A DNA stretch of 64,000 nt from Sphingomonas canadensis (GCF_026013525.1 NZ_JAPDRA010000003.1:124001-188000), one strand, 5' to 3'. Shown: positions 28,221-37,437, counted from the first letter of the stretch. Numbers and translations: made by a program. Notes: a model not told the origin generated them from the letters alone.

Positions 28221-28289
28221 ACCGATTTTCACCACTGGCGGCGCGTCCGGAGGGAGCGTGCAGGATTGCAGGCGCTCCGCGCGTTCCGG

Positions 28290-29549
28290 CTATTTCCCTG
28301 TCAGCACCGGTGCGAACACCGCGCCGGTGCCGTCCACATCGGCGGCGGGCGGCAGGCCGATCAGGCGGCGGAGCAGCGGATAGACGTCCACATTATCGAA
28401 CATCGGCAGCTCGCGCCCCTTGGCGAAGGCCGGTCCGACGGCGATGAACATCGCGCGCATCTGGGGATCGTCGTTGTCGAAGCCATGGTCGCCCTTGACG
28501 AAGGGATCGATCTTCCAGGCATTGAAGCGCCAGCCCGTCTCCGCCAGACATACCAGCGCGGGGATGCGGCGGTTGGTGCCATAGTGGAATCGCGCCGGCA
28601 TCTCTTCCTTGCGCCAGCATTGCGAATGCGCGCGTGGCTGCAGGACGTGCGCCGCGGCAGCCTCCTCGCTGCCCGCCTTGGGGAAGATGTAGAGCATCGG
28701 CCCGGCGACGATCACGTCCATCAGCTTGGGGTCCACCACGCTGCTGACCGGCATCTGCTGTTCGGGCGGCACGGGCGCCATGCCGTGATCGGAAACGATC
28801 ACCAGGTTGGCCGGTTGCCGCATCGCCGCCAGTTGCGCGCGCAGATAGCCGATCTCGCCGTCCAGCTCGGCGATCGCCTGCTTCAGCTCCGGCGAATAGA
28901 AGCCCGAATCATGCGCCGCGCGATCGAAGGCGCTGTAATAGAGCGTGATCAGCCGCGGGCGGATCGCCGCCGGGCGCCGCAGCCAGTCGAGCACCGTATC
29001 CGTTCGCTGGCGGCTGCCGATCGCTTCCTCATAGGGCCACCAGATATCGGGCCTCACGCCGCGGATGGCCGAATGCGATCCCGGCCAGTACATCTCCCCG
29101 GTGCGGATGCCCGCGTTCTGCGCAGCCACCCAGATCGGCTCGCCGCCGTCCCACCAGAAGGGGTCGCGCGTCACCGATGCGTCGCGCGTCTGGAACAGCA
29201 CGCCGGGCCGCTCCGGATCGCGGATGTTGTTGTCGATGATCCCGTGCCGGTCGGGCCTGAGCCCGGTGACCAGCGTGTAATGGTTCGGGAAGGTCATCGT
29301 GGGGAAGGACGGGCGCATCGCCGCGAACACGCCCTGCTTCGTCGCGGCGAACAGGTTCGGCGTATCCTTCGCGGTCACATAATCGGGGCGGAACCCGTCG
29401 AGCGACACCAGGATCGTCACCGTCGCCCGCTTCTCCGCGACAAAGGCGGCGGGGGTGGGGGCGCTGGGCCGCGCGGATGCGGCCTGGCCCCCAAGCGCCA
29501 GCGCGAGCGCGGCGGCGAGCTTCACGAAGCGGAACATCGCCGCCGCCAT
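28290..29549 (-). CDS. Ectonucleotide pyrophosphatase/phosphodiesterase-type alkaline phosphatase superfamily protein
   Basis: The 419-residue exported protein has a signal peptide in its first ~26 residues. Metal and nucleophile motifs of the NPP family follow: VSLDGFRPDY, PSFPTMTFPNHYTLVTGL with the nucleophilic Thr, FDRAAHDSG, VSDHGMAP and KGDHGFDN. These supply the two-zinc ligands. It likely hydrolyses nucleotide or other phosphodiester substrates in the periplasm. Its start is 37 bases from the stop of the upstream His-rich protein gene on the same strand, so co-transcription is possible. Confidence 0.9.
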   Translation of the reverse strand: MAAAMFRFVKLAAALALALGGQAASARPSAPTPAAFVAEKRATVTILVSLDGFRPDYVTAKDTPNLFAATKQGVFAAMRPSFPTMTFPNHYTLVTGLRPDRHGIIDNNIRDPERPGVLFQTRDASVTRDPFWWDGGEPIWVAAQNAGIRTGEMYWPGSHSAIRGVRPDIWWPYEEAIGSRQRTDTVLDWLRRPAAIRPRLITLYYSAFDRAAHDSGFYSPELKQAIAELDGEIGYLRAQLAAMRQPANLVIVSDHGMAPVPPEQQMPVSSVVDPKLMDVIVAGPMLYIFPKAGSEEAAAAHVLQPRAHSQCWRKEEMPARFHYGTNRRIPALVCLAETGWRFNAWKIDPFVKGDHGFDNDDPQMRAMFIAVGPAFAKGRELPMFDNVDVYPLLRRLIGLPPAADVDGTGAVFAPVLTGK

Positions 29550-29586
29550 GCCAGCCTTCCGTGACGAACGGAAGACCGGCCCCGCC

Positions 29587-31149
29587 CTATTCGCCCAGCG
29601 AGAGGCGCGCGAACAGCGTCGGGCTCAACAGCCCGGTGCCGTAATCCGCGTCGAGCGCCCCCGGCTTGGCATAGGCCGCCAGCGATCCGCCCAGCGCCAG
29701 CGCCGCCGGGCCCAGCTTCAGGCGATAGGCATAGCCCGCCTCGAACCGCGTCACGCGGAAAGCCTGGTCGTGCAGCGGATGGCCATGGTCCGGGAACAGC
29801 TCGTCGTTGGAGACATTCTCGATCCGCCCGAACAGGCTGTGGTGATCGGAAAGATCCCAGTTCGCCTCGGCCACCCAGGCGGTGCGCGTCGGCCCGGGCA
29901 GCCGGTTCTTGGCCGAAAAGGCCGCCATCGCGGAAAAGCCGCCGCTGCTGTACTGCACGCTGGCGGTCAGCCGCCCCTCGTCCTGCCCGGCATGCTGCGC
30001 CTCGGGCTGCTTCAGCCGCCCATAGCTGACCTGCGCCAGCCAGTTGGCCGTCGGCGTCCAGCTCGCGCGGACGCTCCAGCTATCCAGCTTTGGCGTCTCG
30101 ATGTTCCAGCGCCGCTCGTCGGGCTCCTGCCCGCGGAACGCCGAGGCCTCGATCTGGAAGCGCGGCGTGGCATAGCCCGCGGTCACCACTCCATAGGTGA
30201 TGTGCGTGCTGTCGAACCAGTGATGGGTGATCGGCGCCAGCGCCAGATAGCGCGCCGACCGGCGGTGCATGAAGGCCGACGGCCCCAGCGCCGGCTCCGC
30301 CACCGGGCCGCCGTAGAGGAACAGCGAAGTCGAGCCGCCCAGATCGAAATCCACGCGCGCGGCCAGCTCCATGAACAGGTCGTGCGGATGCTGGCGGTCG
30401 ACCAGCGGCTGGCCCCCGGCCGTCTCGCCCGCGGCGAACAGATTGGGGTAGCCTGCGTCGCCCATCGCGGGCTCCAGGCTCAGCATGGTGCGGAGCTGGA
30501 GCCGTGCCCCGGCGCCCAGATCGCGCTCGGCGGTCAGCATCGCCATCGATTCGACGAAGGCCATGTCGTCGCCGCGCGGCCCGTCCTGATCGGTGTAGAC
30601 GCCCCATAGCGTGCCGTGCGCCATCAGCATCCAGTCGCCCGAGGCGATGTGGAGGCCATGGCCCCCCGCTTCGGCGGCGGGCAGCCGGGAGGTGCCCGAG
30701 CCCCAGGCGATCGCACCGCCGTCCGGTGCGGGCGACGCGCCGGGCATCGCCATGCCGCCATGCTGCGAATGATCCTGTGGGGCGGGGGACGGCGCCTCGC
30801 CATGGTTCATCCCGCCGTGGTCCATGCCGCCGTGGTTCATCCCGCCATGGTCTCCGGCACCGTGATGGCCGCCGTGGTGGTCCTCGCCGTGATGGCCACC
30901 GCCGTGCCCTTCGCCATGATGCCCCTCGCCATGATGGTCGCTGCCATGGCCTTCGGGGTGCTCCTTCACGGGCGCGGAGGGAGCGGTCTGCGGGGCGGGC
31001 TGAGGCTGGGCCTGTGGTTGGGCCTGCGGTTGTGCCTGGGGCTGGGTCTGTGCCGGGGGCGCGTCGTTATGGTTGTGTTGCTGTGCGGCGGCGGGATTCG
31101 CCGTCAGTGCCGCCGCGGCCGCAGCCGCGAGCAGGGTGGGTCGATTCAT
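29587..31149 (-). CDS. His-rich outer-membrane barrel protein, probably metal related
   Basis: The 520-residue protein has a signal peptide (to about AAAQQ), a Gln-Pro-Ala repeat at residues 34-51, and a Gly/His segment at residues 64-116 with HH pairs and repeats of the type DHGGMNHGGM. That segment should bind copper or another soft metal. The rest (150-520) is rich in alternating beta strands, with DRQHPHDLFMELAARVDF, and ends in LFARLSLGE, suiting an outer-membrane barrel. I chose the ATG at 31149, preceded by GGAG. The CopB-like His/Met motifs point to copper handling, which is inference. Confidence 0.75.
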   Translation of the reverse strand: MNRPTLLAAAAAAALTANPAAAQQHNHNDAPPAQTQPQAQPQAQPQAQPQPAPQTAPSAPVKEHPEGHGSDHHGEGHHGEGHGGGHHGEDHHGGHHGAGDHGGMNHGGMDHGGMNHGEAPSPAPQDHSQHGGMAMPGASPAPDGGAIAWGSGTSRLPAAEAGGHGLHIASGDWMLMAHGTLWGVYTDQDGPRGDDMAFVESMAMLTAERDLGAGARLQLRTMLSLEPAMGDAGYPNLFAAGETAGGQPLVDRQHPHDLFMELAARVDFDLGGSTSLFLYGGPVAEPALGPSAFMHRRSARYLALAPITHHWFDSTHITYGVVTAGYATPRFQIEASAFRGQEPDERRWNIETPKLDSWSVRASWTPTANWLAQVSYGRLKQPEAQHAGQDEGRLTASVQYSSGGFSAMAAFSAKNRLPGPTRTAWVAEANWDLSDHHSLFGRIENVSNDELFPDHGHPLHDQAFRVTRFEAGYAYRLKLGPAALALGGSLAAYAKPGALDADYGTGLLSPTLFARLSLGE

Positions 31150-31199
31150 CGTCATTCTCCGGGTTGCATGGGTCGCGGCGCCGCGATGGGCGCCAGGTC

Positions 31200-31532
31200 T
31201 CATGCCCCGGATCGCGGAGGCGGGGTCGCGGGCGCCGGGCTGCCGCGCGCGATGCCGGGCGCCGATCGCGCGGTAAGCTGGGGACGCACCGCCAGCGCGG
31301 GCGCCGTGACGGCGGGCGGCTGGACGGTGGCGGGGGCGATGCAGCCGATGCAGTGCGGCTCGCCCTGATGCGGCGCTGCCGGTGCCTGGGGGGCGGGGGC
31401 GTGGTGTCCCGCCATCCCCGCGTCCGCCGCCATCGCCTCATGGCATGGCGGCGCGGCCTCGCGCACTGCCTCGCCCGCCGCCGAAGGCATCGGCAGCAGC
31501 GCGGCGAGCAGCGCGAGCATCAGTCTGAACAT
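31200..31532 (-). CDS. Small secreted Cys/His-rich protein
   Basis: The 110-residue product has a signal peptide (MFRLMLALLAALLPMPSAAGEA). The mature part has PPCHEAM, GMAGHHAP and the CxxC of EPHCIGCIAP, a plausible soft-metal site, followed by a Pro/Ala tail. It lies 50 bases upstream of the His-rich outer-membrane gene on the same strand, so the two likely form a metal-response pair. No named family recognised. Confidence 0.7.
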   Translation of the reverse strand: MFRLMLALLAALLPMPSAAGEAVREAAPPCHEAMAADAGMAGHHAPAPQAPAAPHQGEPHCIGCIAPATVQPPAVTAPALAVRPQLTARSAPGIARGSPAPATPPPRSGA

Positions 31533-31594
31533 CCGGACCAGTCTAATCTCTGGCGCGCACGGCTCAAGCCCGGGAAAAGCCGCGTGCCGGCGCC

Positions 31595-32695
31595 TTACAC
31601 GTTGAAGCGGAACAGCATCACGTCGCCGTCGTGGACGACATATTCCTTGCCCTCGGCGCGCAGCTTGCCCGCGTCGCGCGCGCCGGCCTCGCCGCCGAAC
31701 TGGACATAGTCGTCGAAGGCGATCGTCTCGGCGCGGATGAAGCCGCGTTCGAAGTCGCTGTGGATCTCGCCGGCCGCCTGGGGGGCCTTGGCGCCCTTCT
31801 CCACGGTCCAGGCGCGCGCTTCCTTCGGCCCCACGGTGAAGAAGGTGATCAGGTGCAGCAGCTTGTACCCGGCGGTGATCACGCGGGCGAGGCCGGTCTG
31901 TTCCAGCCCCAGCGCCTCCAGATACTCGCCGCGCTCCTCGGCGGGCATGGTGGCGATCTCGGCCTCGATCGCCGCGGAGACGACCACGGCCTCCGCGCCC
32001 TCGGCCTTCGCCTTTTCGAACACGCGCGCGGAAAAGGCGTTGCCGGCGGCGGCATCCTCTTCGTTGACGTTGCAGACATAGAGCACGGGCTTGGCGGTGA
32101 TGAGCTGCGCCTGCTCCAGCATCCGGGCCTCTTCATGGTCCTTGGGCTGGGTCAGCCGCGCGGGCTTGCCCTCGCGCAGCAGGTCCAGCGCCTGGCCCAG
32201 CACCGATGCGGCGATCTTCGATTCCTTATCGCCCTGCGCGGCCTTTTTCTGCAGGTTGGGGACGCGCTTCTCCAAGCTCTCCAGGTCGGAAAGCATCAGT
32301 TCGGTCTCGACCGTCTCGGCGTCCGCGATCGGATCGACGCGATTGTCGACATGCTGGATGTCGTCATTCTCGAAACAGCGCAGCACATGGACGATCGCAT
32401 CCACCTCGCGGATGTTGCCCAGGAACTGGTTGCCCAGCCCCTCGCCCTTGCTGGCGCCGCGCACCAGCCCCGCGATGTCGACGAAGGCGAGCTGCGTCTC
32501 GATCTTCTTCGCCGATCCGGCGATCTCCGCCAGCTTGTCGAGCCGCGCATCGGGCACGGCGACGTTGCCCACGTTCGGCTCGATCGTGCAGAACGGATAG
32601 TTGGCCGCCTGCGCCGCGGCGGTTTCGGTAAGAGCGTTGAAGAGCGTCGACTTGCCCACGTTGGGCAGGCCGACGATGCCGCAGCGGAAACCCAT
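31595..32695 (-). CDS. ychF: Redox-regulated ATPase YchF
   Basis: YchF is an Obg-type GTPase-fold ATPase associated with ribosomes. The 366-residue protein has the Walker A GLPNVGKSTLFNALT, VDIAGLVRGASKGEGLGNQFL (G3), the NVNEED in place of NKxD that shifts preference to ATP, and the C-terminal TGS domain ending DGDVMLFRFNV. All are typical. It is a single-gene unit, 62 bases from the convergent-side gene pair on the same strand. Confidence 0.96.
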   Translation of the reverse strand: MGFRCGIVGLPNVGKSTLFNALTETAAAQAANYPFCTIEPNVGNVAVPDARLDKLAEIAGSAKKIETQLAFVDIAGLVRGASKGEGLGNQFLGNIREVDAIVHVLRCFENDDIQHVDNRVDPIADAETVETELMLSDLESLEKRVPNLQKKAAQGDKESKIAASVLGQALDLLREGKPARLTQPKDHEEARMLEQAQLITAKPVLYVCNVNEEDAAAGNAFSARVFEKAKAEGAEAVVVSAAIEAEIATMPAEERGEYLEALGLEQTGLARVITAGYKLLHLITFFTVGPKEARAWTVEKGAKAPQAAGEIHSDFERGFIRAETIAFDDYVQFGGEAGARDAGKLRAEGKEYVVHDGDVMLFRFNV

Positions 32696-32799
32696 GAAGC
32701 CCTGCCTGATCGTTCGGTGAAGCCGGGCCGATAGAGGCTGGCGCCGGTTTCAGCAACAGCCGGGGAGGGCCGGAGCCGTACCGCTCCGGTCCGGGCCGG

Positions 32800-33510
32800 T
32801 CAGGCGCGCATCGGGCGGATGGGCCGGATCGCCTCCGCGCGCGGGCCGGAGAACAGCAGCCCCGCCGCCGCCAGCACGAAGGCGAGCATGCAATAGGTGG
32901 CATAGGCGCCCAGCGCGTCCTGCATCCCCAGCGCGGCATGCCCCGTGGCGGCGGCAACCGCCAGCCGCTCGCCCAGCGGCGCCACATAGGGCAGCGCCGC
33001 CAGCCCCGCGGTCCACACCGGCGCGGTGACGAACAGCGCGGCAAGCGCGACGAAGCCCAGCAGCGTGCGCCAGGCCGCGGTGGCGCCGTGATCGCTGTCG
33101 TCGGGGTGCGCGCTGAACGCGATCAGCAGCAGCAGCAGGAACACCAGCGCCAGCATCTCCGCCATCTCCGCCGCCGTACCCAGCCCGGCCATGCTGGCCA
33201 GGTCGCGCGTCTCCGCCGCCAGCGGCAGCGCGCCCGCCGTCATCAGCAGGGCGAAGGGAAAGGCCCAGCCGAACCCGCCCGTGGCCAGCGTGCGCGACGC
33301 CACCGCCAGCAGCAGCGGCACGATCACCACCACCAGCGTGATCCGCCGCGCATAATGGCCCAGCAGCTCTTCCGCCCCGGCGCAGGCGGTGGCGCCCTGG
33401 CAGCCGGAATTGGCGACGACGACATGGACGAAATAGGGGGCGAGCGCGATCAGCCCGGCGAACAGCGCCGCCAGCCCTATCCAGCGCCGGATAAAGGTTT
33501 CCGCGTTCAT
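32800..33510 (-). CDS. Integral membrane protein of unknown function
   Basis: A 236-residue protein with about six to seven hydrophobic helices. The N-terminal MNAETFIRRWIGLAALFAGLIALAPYF is helix one; two cysteines follow in a loop (NSGCQGATACAG). I start at the ATG complementary to 33510, because the upstream extension lacks hydrophobic or conserved character. No domain is recognised. It lies divergent from another membrane protein gene. Confidence 0.72.
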   Translation of the reverse strand: MNAETFIRRWIGLAALFAGLIALAPYFVHVVVANSGCQGATACAGAEELLGHYARRITLVVVIVPLLLAVASRTLATGGFGWAFPFALLMTAGALPLAAETRDLASMAGLGTAAEMAEMLALVFLLLLLIAFSAHPDDSDHGATAAWRTLLGFVALAALFVTAPVWTAGLAALPYVAPLGERLAVAAATGHAALGMQDALGAYATYCMLAFVLAAAGLLFSGPRAEAIRPIRPMRA

Positions 33511-33729
33511 CGCCGATGATGCCGATCGTAACGCATACAAGCCGCTCCCCCAGCCCGCGTCATCCTGGATTCGCGCTGCTTGCAAACGGGTTACGGCATA
33601 GGGTTACCGTGTTATCTTCGCTTCGCCGGGCAAATGGCCGGATATGGGCGCGTATCCGTGCGTAGCTTTGCGTATGGGCGCGCGCCGCCATGCGTGGCAG
33701 GCGGCCGCGGCAAAGGGGAAAGGGCGGCG

Positions 33730-34317
33730 ATGGCACGGCTCACTCAGGTGGCGGCATGGGGGTCCTGCGCGGCCGCGATCGGCTATGGCGTGCCCCAGTT
33801 GATGCAGGTCGCCGGGATGCTTCCCGATCCGCTCGACCGCATCCTGATCTTCGCGCCCTCGCTCGCGCTGGCGCCGCTGTTCGTGGCGATGCTGGGCGGC
33901 GTGGCGGCGGATGCCGATCGCTGGCAGCGTTCGTGGCGCTTCGCGGCGCTGGGCTTCGGCATCCTCTATGCGGCGTTCGTGATGCCGGTGTACGCGATCC
34001 AGCTCGGCGTGGTGATCCCGCGCGAGCTTGCCGGGGCGGAGCGGGCGACGTGGTTCGCGTGCTGCGGCTTCCGCCAGCCGCTCACCGTGGTCGATCTCAC
34101 CGGCTATACGATGATGAGCCTGGCGACGCTGCTGCTCGCGCCCACCTATCGCGGCTTCACCTCGCTGGCGCTGCTGCTCAACGGCGTGCTGGCGGTGCCG
34201 CTGTTCCTTCAGCTCTGGTGGCCCTGGCTGATCTGGGTGGGCGCGCTGTGGCTGATCACCTTCCCGCTGGCGACCGCGCTGGTCGCGCTCGATCCGGCGC
34301 GCGGGGGGCGCGGCTGA
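33730..34317 (+). CDS. Integral membrane protein of unknown function
   Basis: A 195-residue protein with about six transmembrane segments, beginning MARLTQVAAWGSCAAAIGYGVPQLMQV. The WQRSWRFAALGFGILYAAFVMPVYAIQLGVVIPREL region separates two membrane pairs. No catalytic motif is visible. It lies 219 bases from the divergent membrane gene. Upstream, in-frame sequence without a good ribosome site was not included. Confidence 0.7.
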   Translation: MARLTQVAAWGSCAAAIGYGVPQLMQVAGMLPDPLDRILIFAPSLALAPLFVAMLGGVAADADRWQRSWRFAALGFGILYAAFVMPVYAIQLGVVIPRELAGAERATWFACCGFRQPLTVVDLTGYTMMSLATLLLAPTYRGFTSLALLLNGVLAVPLFLQLWWPWLIWVGALWLITFPLATALVALDPARGGRG

Positions 34318-34503
34318 TCGCATCGCCGCAACCCGGCGTGCATCCCGTGCCCGCCGCGAGCCATTGTCCTGCCGCGAATCCCGGCTAGTGCCCGGCAAGC
34401 TTCGATTCGTCCCAAAGCGGCGACTCGACGCGGCTTGTTCATCCAAGGTACAGGAGGCACAGGCCTTTCAAGTGCCTCGGGATTCCTAAGGAGCAGGACT
34501 ATC

Positions 34504-35514
34504 ATGATTCGCCGCCCCCTTCTTCTGTCTGCTGCCGTCATCGTTACGAGCCTGGCTCTGACCGGATGCGGCGGGGGCTCGTCCTCTCCGACGCCGACTC
34601 CGACGCCGACCTCCACCACCACGGCAACGCCGACGCCGACCACCTCGCCGACCTATTCGGCGTTCCCGCTGGCCGCGCTGGCCGAGTTCTACACGATCAG
34701 CGCCTCGACCAACTACACCGGCGATCTGGCCACCGGCCCGGTCACGCTGGGTGCCGCGGGCACCGAAGGCCGATCGGATCGCGTCCGCCTGGCCGTGGGC
34801 AACGATACCGCCGCCAACACCTTCGTGATCCGCGAAGCGCTTGAGGAATCGCGCTTCGTCACCGCGAACCTGACGACCGCGCCCGATGCCTCGGTGACGG
34901 AATTCGTCTATCGCATCAACGATGCATCGACCCCGCCGGTCGCGGGCAAATATGCCCAGGGCGAATATCTCAACAACATCATCCCGTCGAAGGTGACGAG
35001 CGATACCGCGCTGGCGCTGACCCGCACCAGCTATGCCGGCTGGCTGCGCGCCGACGGTACCACCGGCCAGACGCGCCTGACCTACACCGTGTTCGGCTAT
35101 CCCACCGCGATCGGCGACGTGCCGACCACGGGCACGAACAACTATACCGCGCGCATCGCGGGCCGCGTGGTCCAGGTGGCCGGCGGCGGCACGGGCACCC
35201 AGCTCAAGCTGGGCGGCACGGTCACCATCAGCACTAACTTCGCCACCGGCCTGGTTACCGTGACCGCCAACGTCACCACGATCAACGGCGCGGTCGAGAC
35301 GCCCTACGGCACGTTCAGCGGCACCGGCGCGATCGCTCCGGGCGCGACGCAGTTCAACGGCAGCTTCGGCGGCGCCAGCCCGATCCCGGGCACCTTCGCG
35401 GGCGGCTTCTTCGGCTCGCAGGGCGAGCAGATCGGCATTACCTTCGCGCTGCTGGGCAACATCGGCGGCGTCGAGACCCGCGCCGTCGGATCGGTGGTCG
35501 GCAAGAAGAGCTGA
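34504..35514 (+). CDS. Surface lipoprotein with TbpB-like C-terminal barrel
   Basis: The 336-residue protein has a type II signal with lipobox SLALTGCGGG, then a Pro/Thr-rich linker (residues ~28-50), a middle beta domain, and a C-terminal beta-rich segment with FNGSFGGASPIPGTFAGGFFGSQGEQIGITFALLGN. That segment resembles the transferrin-binding protein-like barrel of surface lipoproteins. A strong AAGGAG precedes the ATG. The ligand is unknown, and a Slam-type exporter is not nearby. A palindromic repeat follows the stop. Confidence 0.78.
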   Translation: MIRRPLLLSAAVIVTSLALTGCGGGSSSPTPTPTPTSTTTATPTPTTSPTYSAFPLAALAEFYTISASTNYTGDLATGPVTLGAAGTEGRSDRVRLAVGNDTAANTFVIREALEESRFVTANLTTAPDASVTEFVYRINDASTPPVAGKYAQGEYLNNIIPSKVTSDTALALTRTSYAGWLRADGTTGQTRLTYTVFGYPTAIGDVPTTGTNNYTARIAGRVVQVAGGGTGTQLKLGGTVTISTNFATGLVTVTANVTTINGAVETPYGTFSGTGAIAPGATQFNGSFGGASPIPGTFAGGFFGSQGEQIGITFALLGNIGGVETRAVGSVVGKKS

Positions 35515-35532
35515 GGTCTTTCGCCTCCCGCA

Positions 35533-35657
35533 ATCCTCCCCCGCAAGGGGGAGGGGGACCGCGGAATGCGGTGGAGGGGGCGGATGCCAGAACGAAGCGG
35601 CGCGATTGCGCCCTCCGTCACGCTGCGCGCGCCACCTCCCCCTGGCGGGGGAGGGTA
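35533..35657. repeat. Palindromic element, CTCCCCC family, copy B
   Basis: A 125-bp element with ~25-bp terminal inverted repeats (35533-35558 and 35633-35657) and a central small hairpin. It matches copy A at 3435 in order and spacing of its parts. It sits between convergent genes (the TbpB-like gene and pth), so it may also act as a terminator. Confidence 0.85.
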
Positions 35658-35668
35658 GGCGGCGGCCG

Positions 35669-36238
35669 CTATCGCTGCAGGCGCAGCGCCACCTCGTTCA
35701 TGAATCGCGCGTCGTCGCCCGCGGCCAGCCATGTGGCTTCGGCGGCGATCGCGCCCAGCATGTCGGTCAGGTCCTCGATCTCGTCCTTGGCGTAATTGCC
35801 CAGCACATATCCGGTGACCCGGTCCTTGTGCCCCGGATGGCCGATGCCGATCCGCACGCGGCGGAAATCGGGGCCGATATGCTGGTCGGCCGATCGCAGC
35901 CCGTTGTGCCCGGCCGCGCCGCCGCCGGTCTTCACCTTTACCTTGAACGGCGCCAGATCCAGCTCGTCGTGGAAGATGGTGACGTCGCCGGGGCCTAGCT
36001 TGTAGAAATCCATCGCGGCGCGGATCGCCCGGCCGCTCTCGTTCATAAAGGTCGCGGGCTTCAGCAGCAGCAGCTTGGCGGTGCCGACGCGGCCTTCCTG
36101 CGTCCAGCCCTGGAACTGCTTCCTGGGCGGGGAAAAGCCGTACACCGCGGCGATGGCGTCCAGCGCCATGAAGCCCACGTTGTGGCGGTGCATCGCATAT
36201 TGCGGGCCAGGATTGCCCAGGCCGACCCAGAGCTGCAT
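35669..36238 (-). CDS. pth: Peptidyl-tRNA hydrolase
   Basis: Pth releases tRNA from prematurely dropped peptidyl-tRNA. The 189-residue protein shows LWVGLGNPGPQYAMHRHNVGF with the catalytic His, KPATFMNESGRA, FHDELDL with the catalytic Asp, and GGGAAGHNGLRSADQHIG. I chose the ATG complementary to 36238, which starts exactly at the first beta strand. It lies 81 bases after rplY on the same strand, a pairing common in bacteria. Confidence 0.96.
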   Translation of the reverse strand: MQLWVGLGNPGPQYAMHRHNVGFMALDAIAAVYGFSPPRKQFQGWTQEGRVGTAKLLLLKPATFMNESGRAIRAAMDFYKLGPGDVTIFHDELDLAPFKVKVKTGGGAAGHNGLRSADQHIGPDFRRVRIGIGHPGHKDRVTGYVLGNYAKDEIEDLTDMLGAIAAEATWLAAGDDARFMNEVALRLQR

Positions 36239-36319
36239 CTCATGCTTCCAGAACGAGAACCGCCCCCGCACCGGGGGTGCGGAGGCGGCCTATCGGACAA
36301 GCCTTGCGGCGGGAAGGGC

Positions 36320-36931
36320 TTATTCGCCCTGCGCCGGGGTCTCGTTGTCGCCTTCCTCGGACTTCAGCGACGAGGGGGCGACGATCGTGGCGATGGTGAA
36401 GTCGCGATCGGTGATCGCCGGTTCCGCGCCCTTGGGCAGCGTCACCGCCGAGATGTGCAGCGAAGCGCCCACGTCCAGCCCGGCGAGCGAGATGTGGACC
36501 TCGTCCGGGATCTCGGCCGCGTCGACCACCAGCTCCAGCTCGTGGCGGACGATGTTCAGCACGCCGCCGCGCTTGATGCCCGGCGAACCGGCCTCGTCGA
36601 ACACGATCGGAACCTGCACATGCACCTTGGTGTGCTCGGAAATGCGCAGGAAGTCGGCGTGGACCGGACGGTCGCTTACCGGATCGAAGGCGACGTCCTT
36701 CGGCAGCGTGCGCACGGCCTTGCCGCCGGCGTCGATCATCACGACCGAATTCATGAAGTGGCCGGTCATCAGGAGCCGCATCAGCTCCTTTTCGGAAACA
36801 TGGATGCCCGTGGGCTCTTCCTTGTTGCCGTAGATCACGGCGGGGACGCGGCCTTCACGACGAAGCGCACGGGAGGCTCCCTTGCCAACCCGGTCGCGCG
36901 TCTCGGCCGACAGCGTAAGCGTGTCGCTCAT
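36320..36931 (-). CDS. rplY: 50S ribosomal protein L25/general stress protein Ctc
   Basis: The 203-residue CTC-type L25 binds 5S rRNA. The N-terminal L25 domain has [24 protein letters not shown], and the C-terminal TL5-type domain has [32 protein letters not shown]. The tail is acidic ([13 protein letters not shown]). Downstream is pth, separated by a GC-rich inverted repeat at about 36258-36290 that could modulate read-through. Confidence 0.95.
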   Translation of the reverse strand: MSDTLTLSAETRDRVGKGASRALRREGRVPAVIYGNKEEPTGIHVSEKELMRLLMTGHFMNSVVMIDAGGKAVRTLPKDVAFDPVSDRPVHADFLRISEHTKVHVQVPIVFDEAGSPGIKRGGVLNIVRHELELVVDAAEIPDEVHISLAGLDVGASLHISAVTLPKGAEPAITDRDFTIATIVAPSSLKSEEGDNETPAQGE

Positions 36932-37087
36932 GTGTCGTTCCAATGCGCTAGAGTATCTGTTCGCCCGGCCAGGCCTCCAGGGATGACCCTGACCGGAAGC
37001 GCGCGCCTATACGGGAGACGCGCCCAAAGGGCAAGGCGTGTGAGCCGCTGCGCTTGAAGTTTGGGCTTCGCGCGCCATTTATTACGC

Positions 37088-37393
37088 ATGGCAAATGAAA
37101 ATCTCCTGATTTGGGATGAGGAGCGCGTGGGCCTCAAAGACGGCTGCGTACTGTTCATGGCGTTCGACGAACAGAATAGAGTCGATGTTGCCGGTGCAGT
37201 CGATGCTGAAATGCTGAGGGACTTAGCGCCTGCCTTGGATCCTTATGATCCAGTGACTGCATTTCGTGCGGTTGCACCCGGACTACGCCGAGCGGTCGCG
37301 GGAGCGTATAAAATTGGGGCCTTCGAAGAGGTTTGGGACGCCCCGGGTGTTCTGAGGCATCGCAGGGTGTTTGTGCGTATCGGTTCAGCTTAG
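37088..37393 (+). CDS. Small protein, DUF1488-like, lower GC
   Basis: A 101-residue soluble protein starting MANENLLIWDEERVG. The pattern VLFMAFDEQNRVDVAGAVDAEMLRDLAPAL, then AFRAVAPGLRRAVAGAYKIG, loosely resembles DUF1488 proteins; this is a weak assignment. Base composition is clearly lower in GC than its neighbours, with codons such as AAA, ATA and TTA-type thirds, suggesting a recent arrival or low expression. It ends 45 bases from the convergent TraB/GumN gene. Confidence 0.68.
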   Translation: MANENLLIWDEERVGLKDGCVLFMAFDEQNRVDVAGAVDAEMLRDLAPALDPYDPVTAFRAVAPGLRRAVAGAYKIGAFEEVWDAPGVLRHRRVFVRIGSA

Positions 37394-37437
37394 CCCGAGT
37401 TGTTTGTAGTCGTGCGGGATTCGAGTGGTTCCCGGCC

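Noticed and set aside
27873..29564. A 563-codon plus-strand frame over the repeats and the phosphodiesterase gene
   Set aside because: It is antisense to a gene with clear NPP catalytic motifs, and its product has no domain.
30760..31060. CRISPR-like repeats
   Set aside because: The repeated units are in-frame codons for His/Gly and Gln/Pro runs without spacers of regular length.
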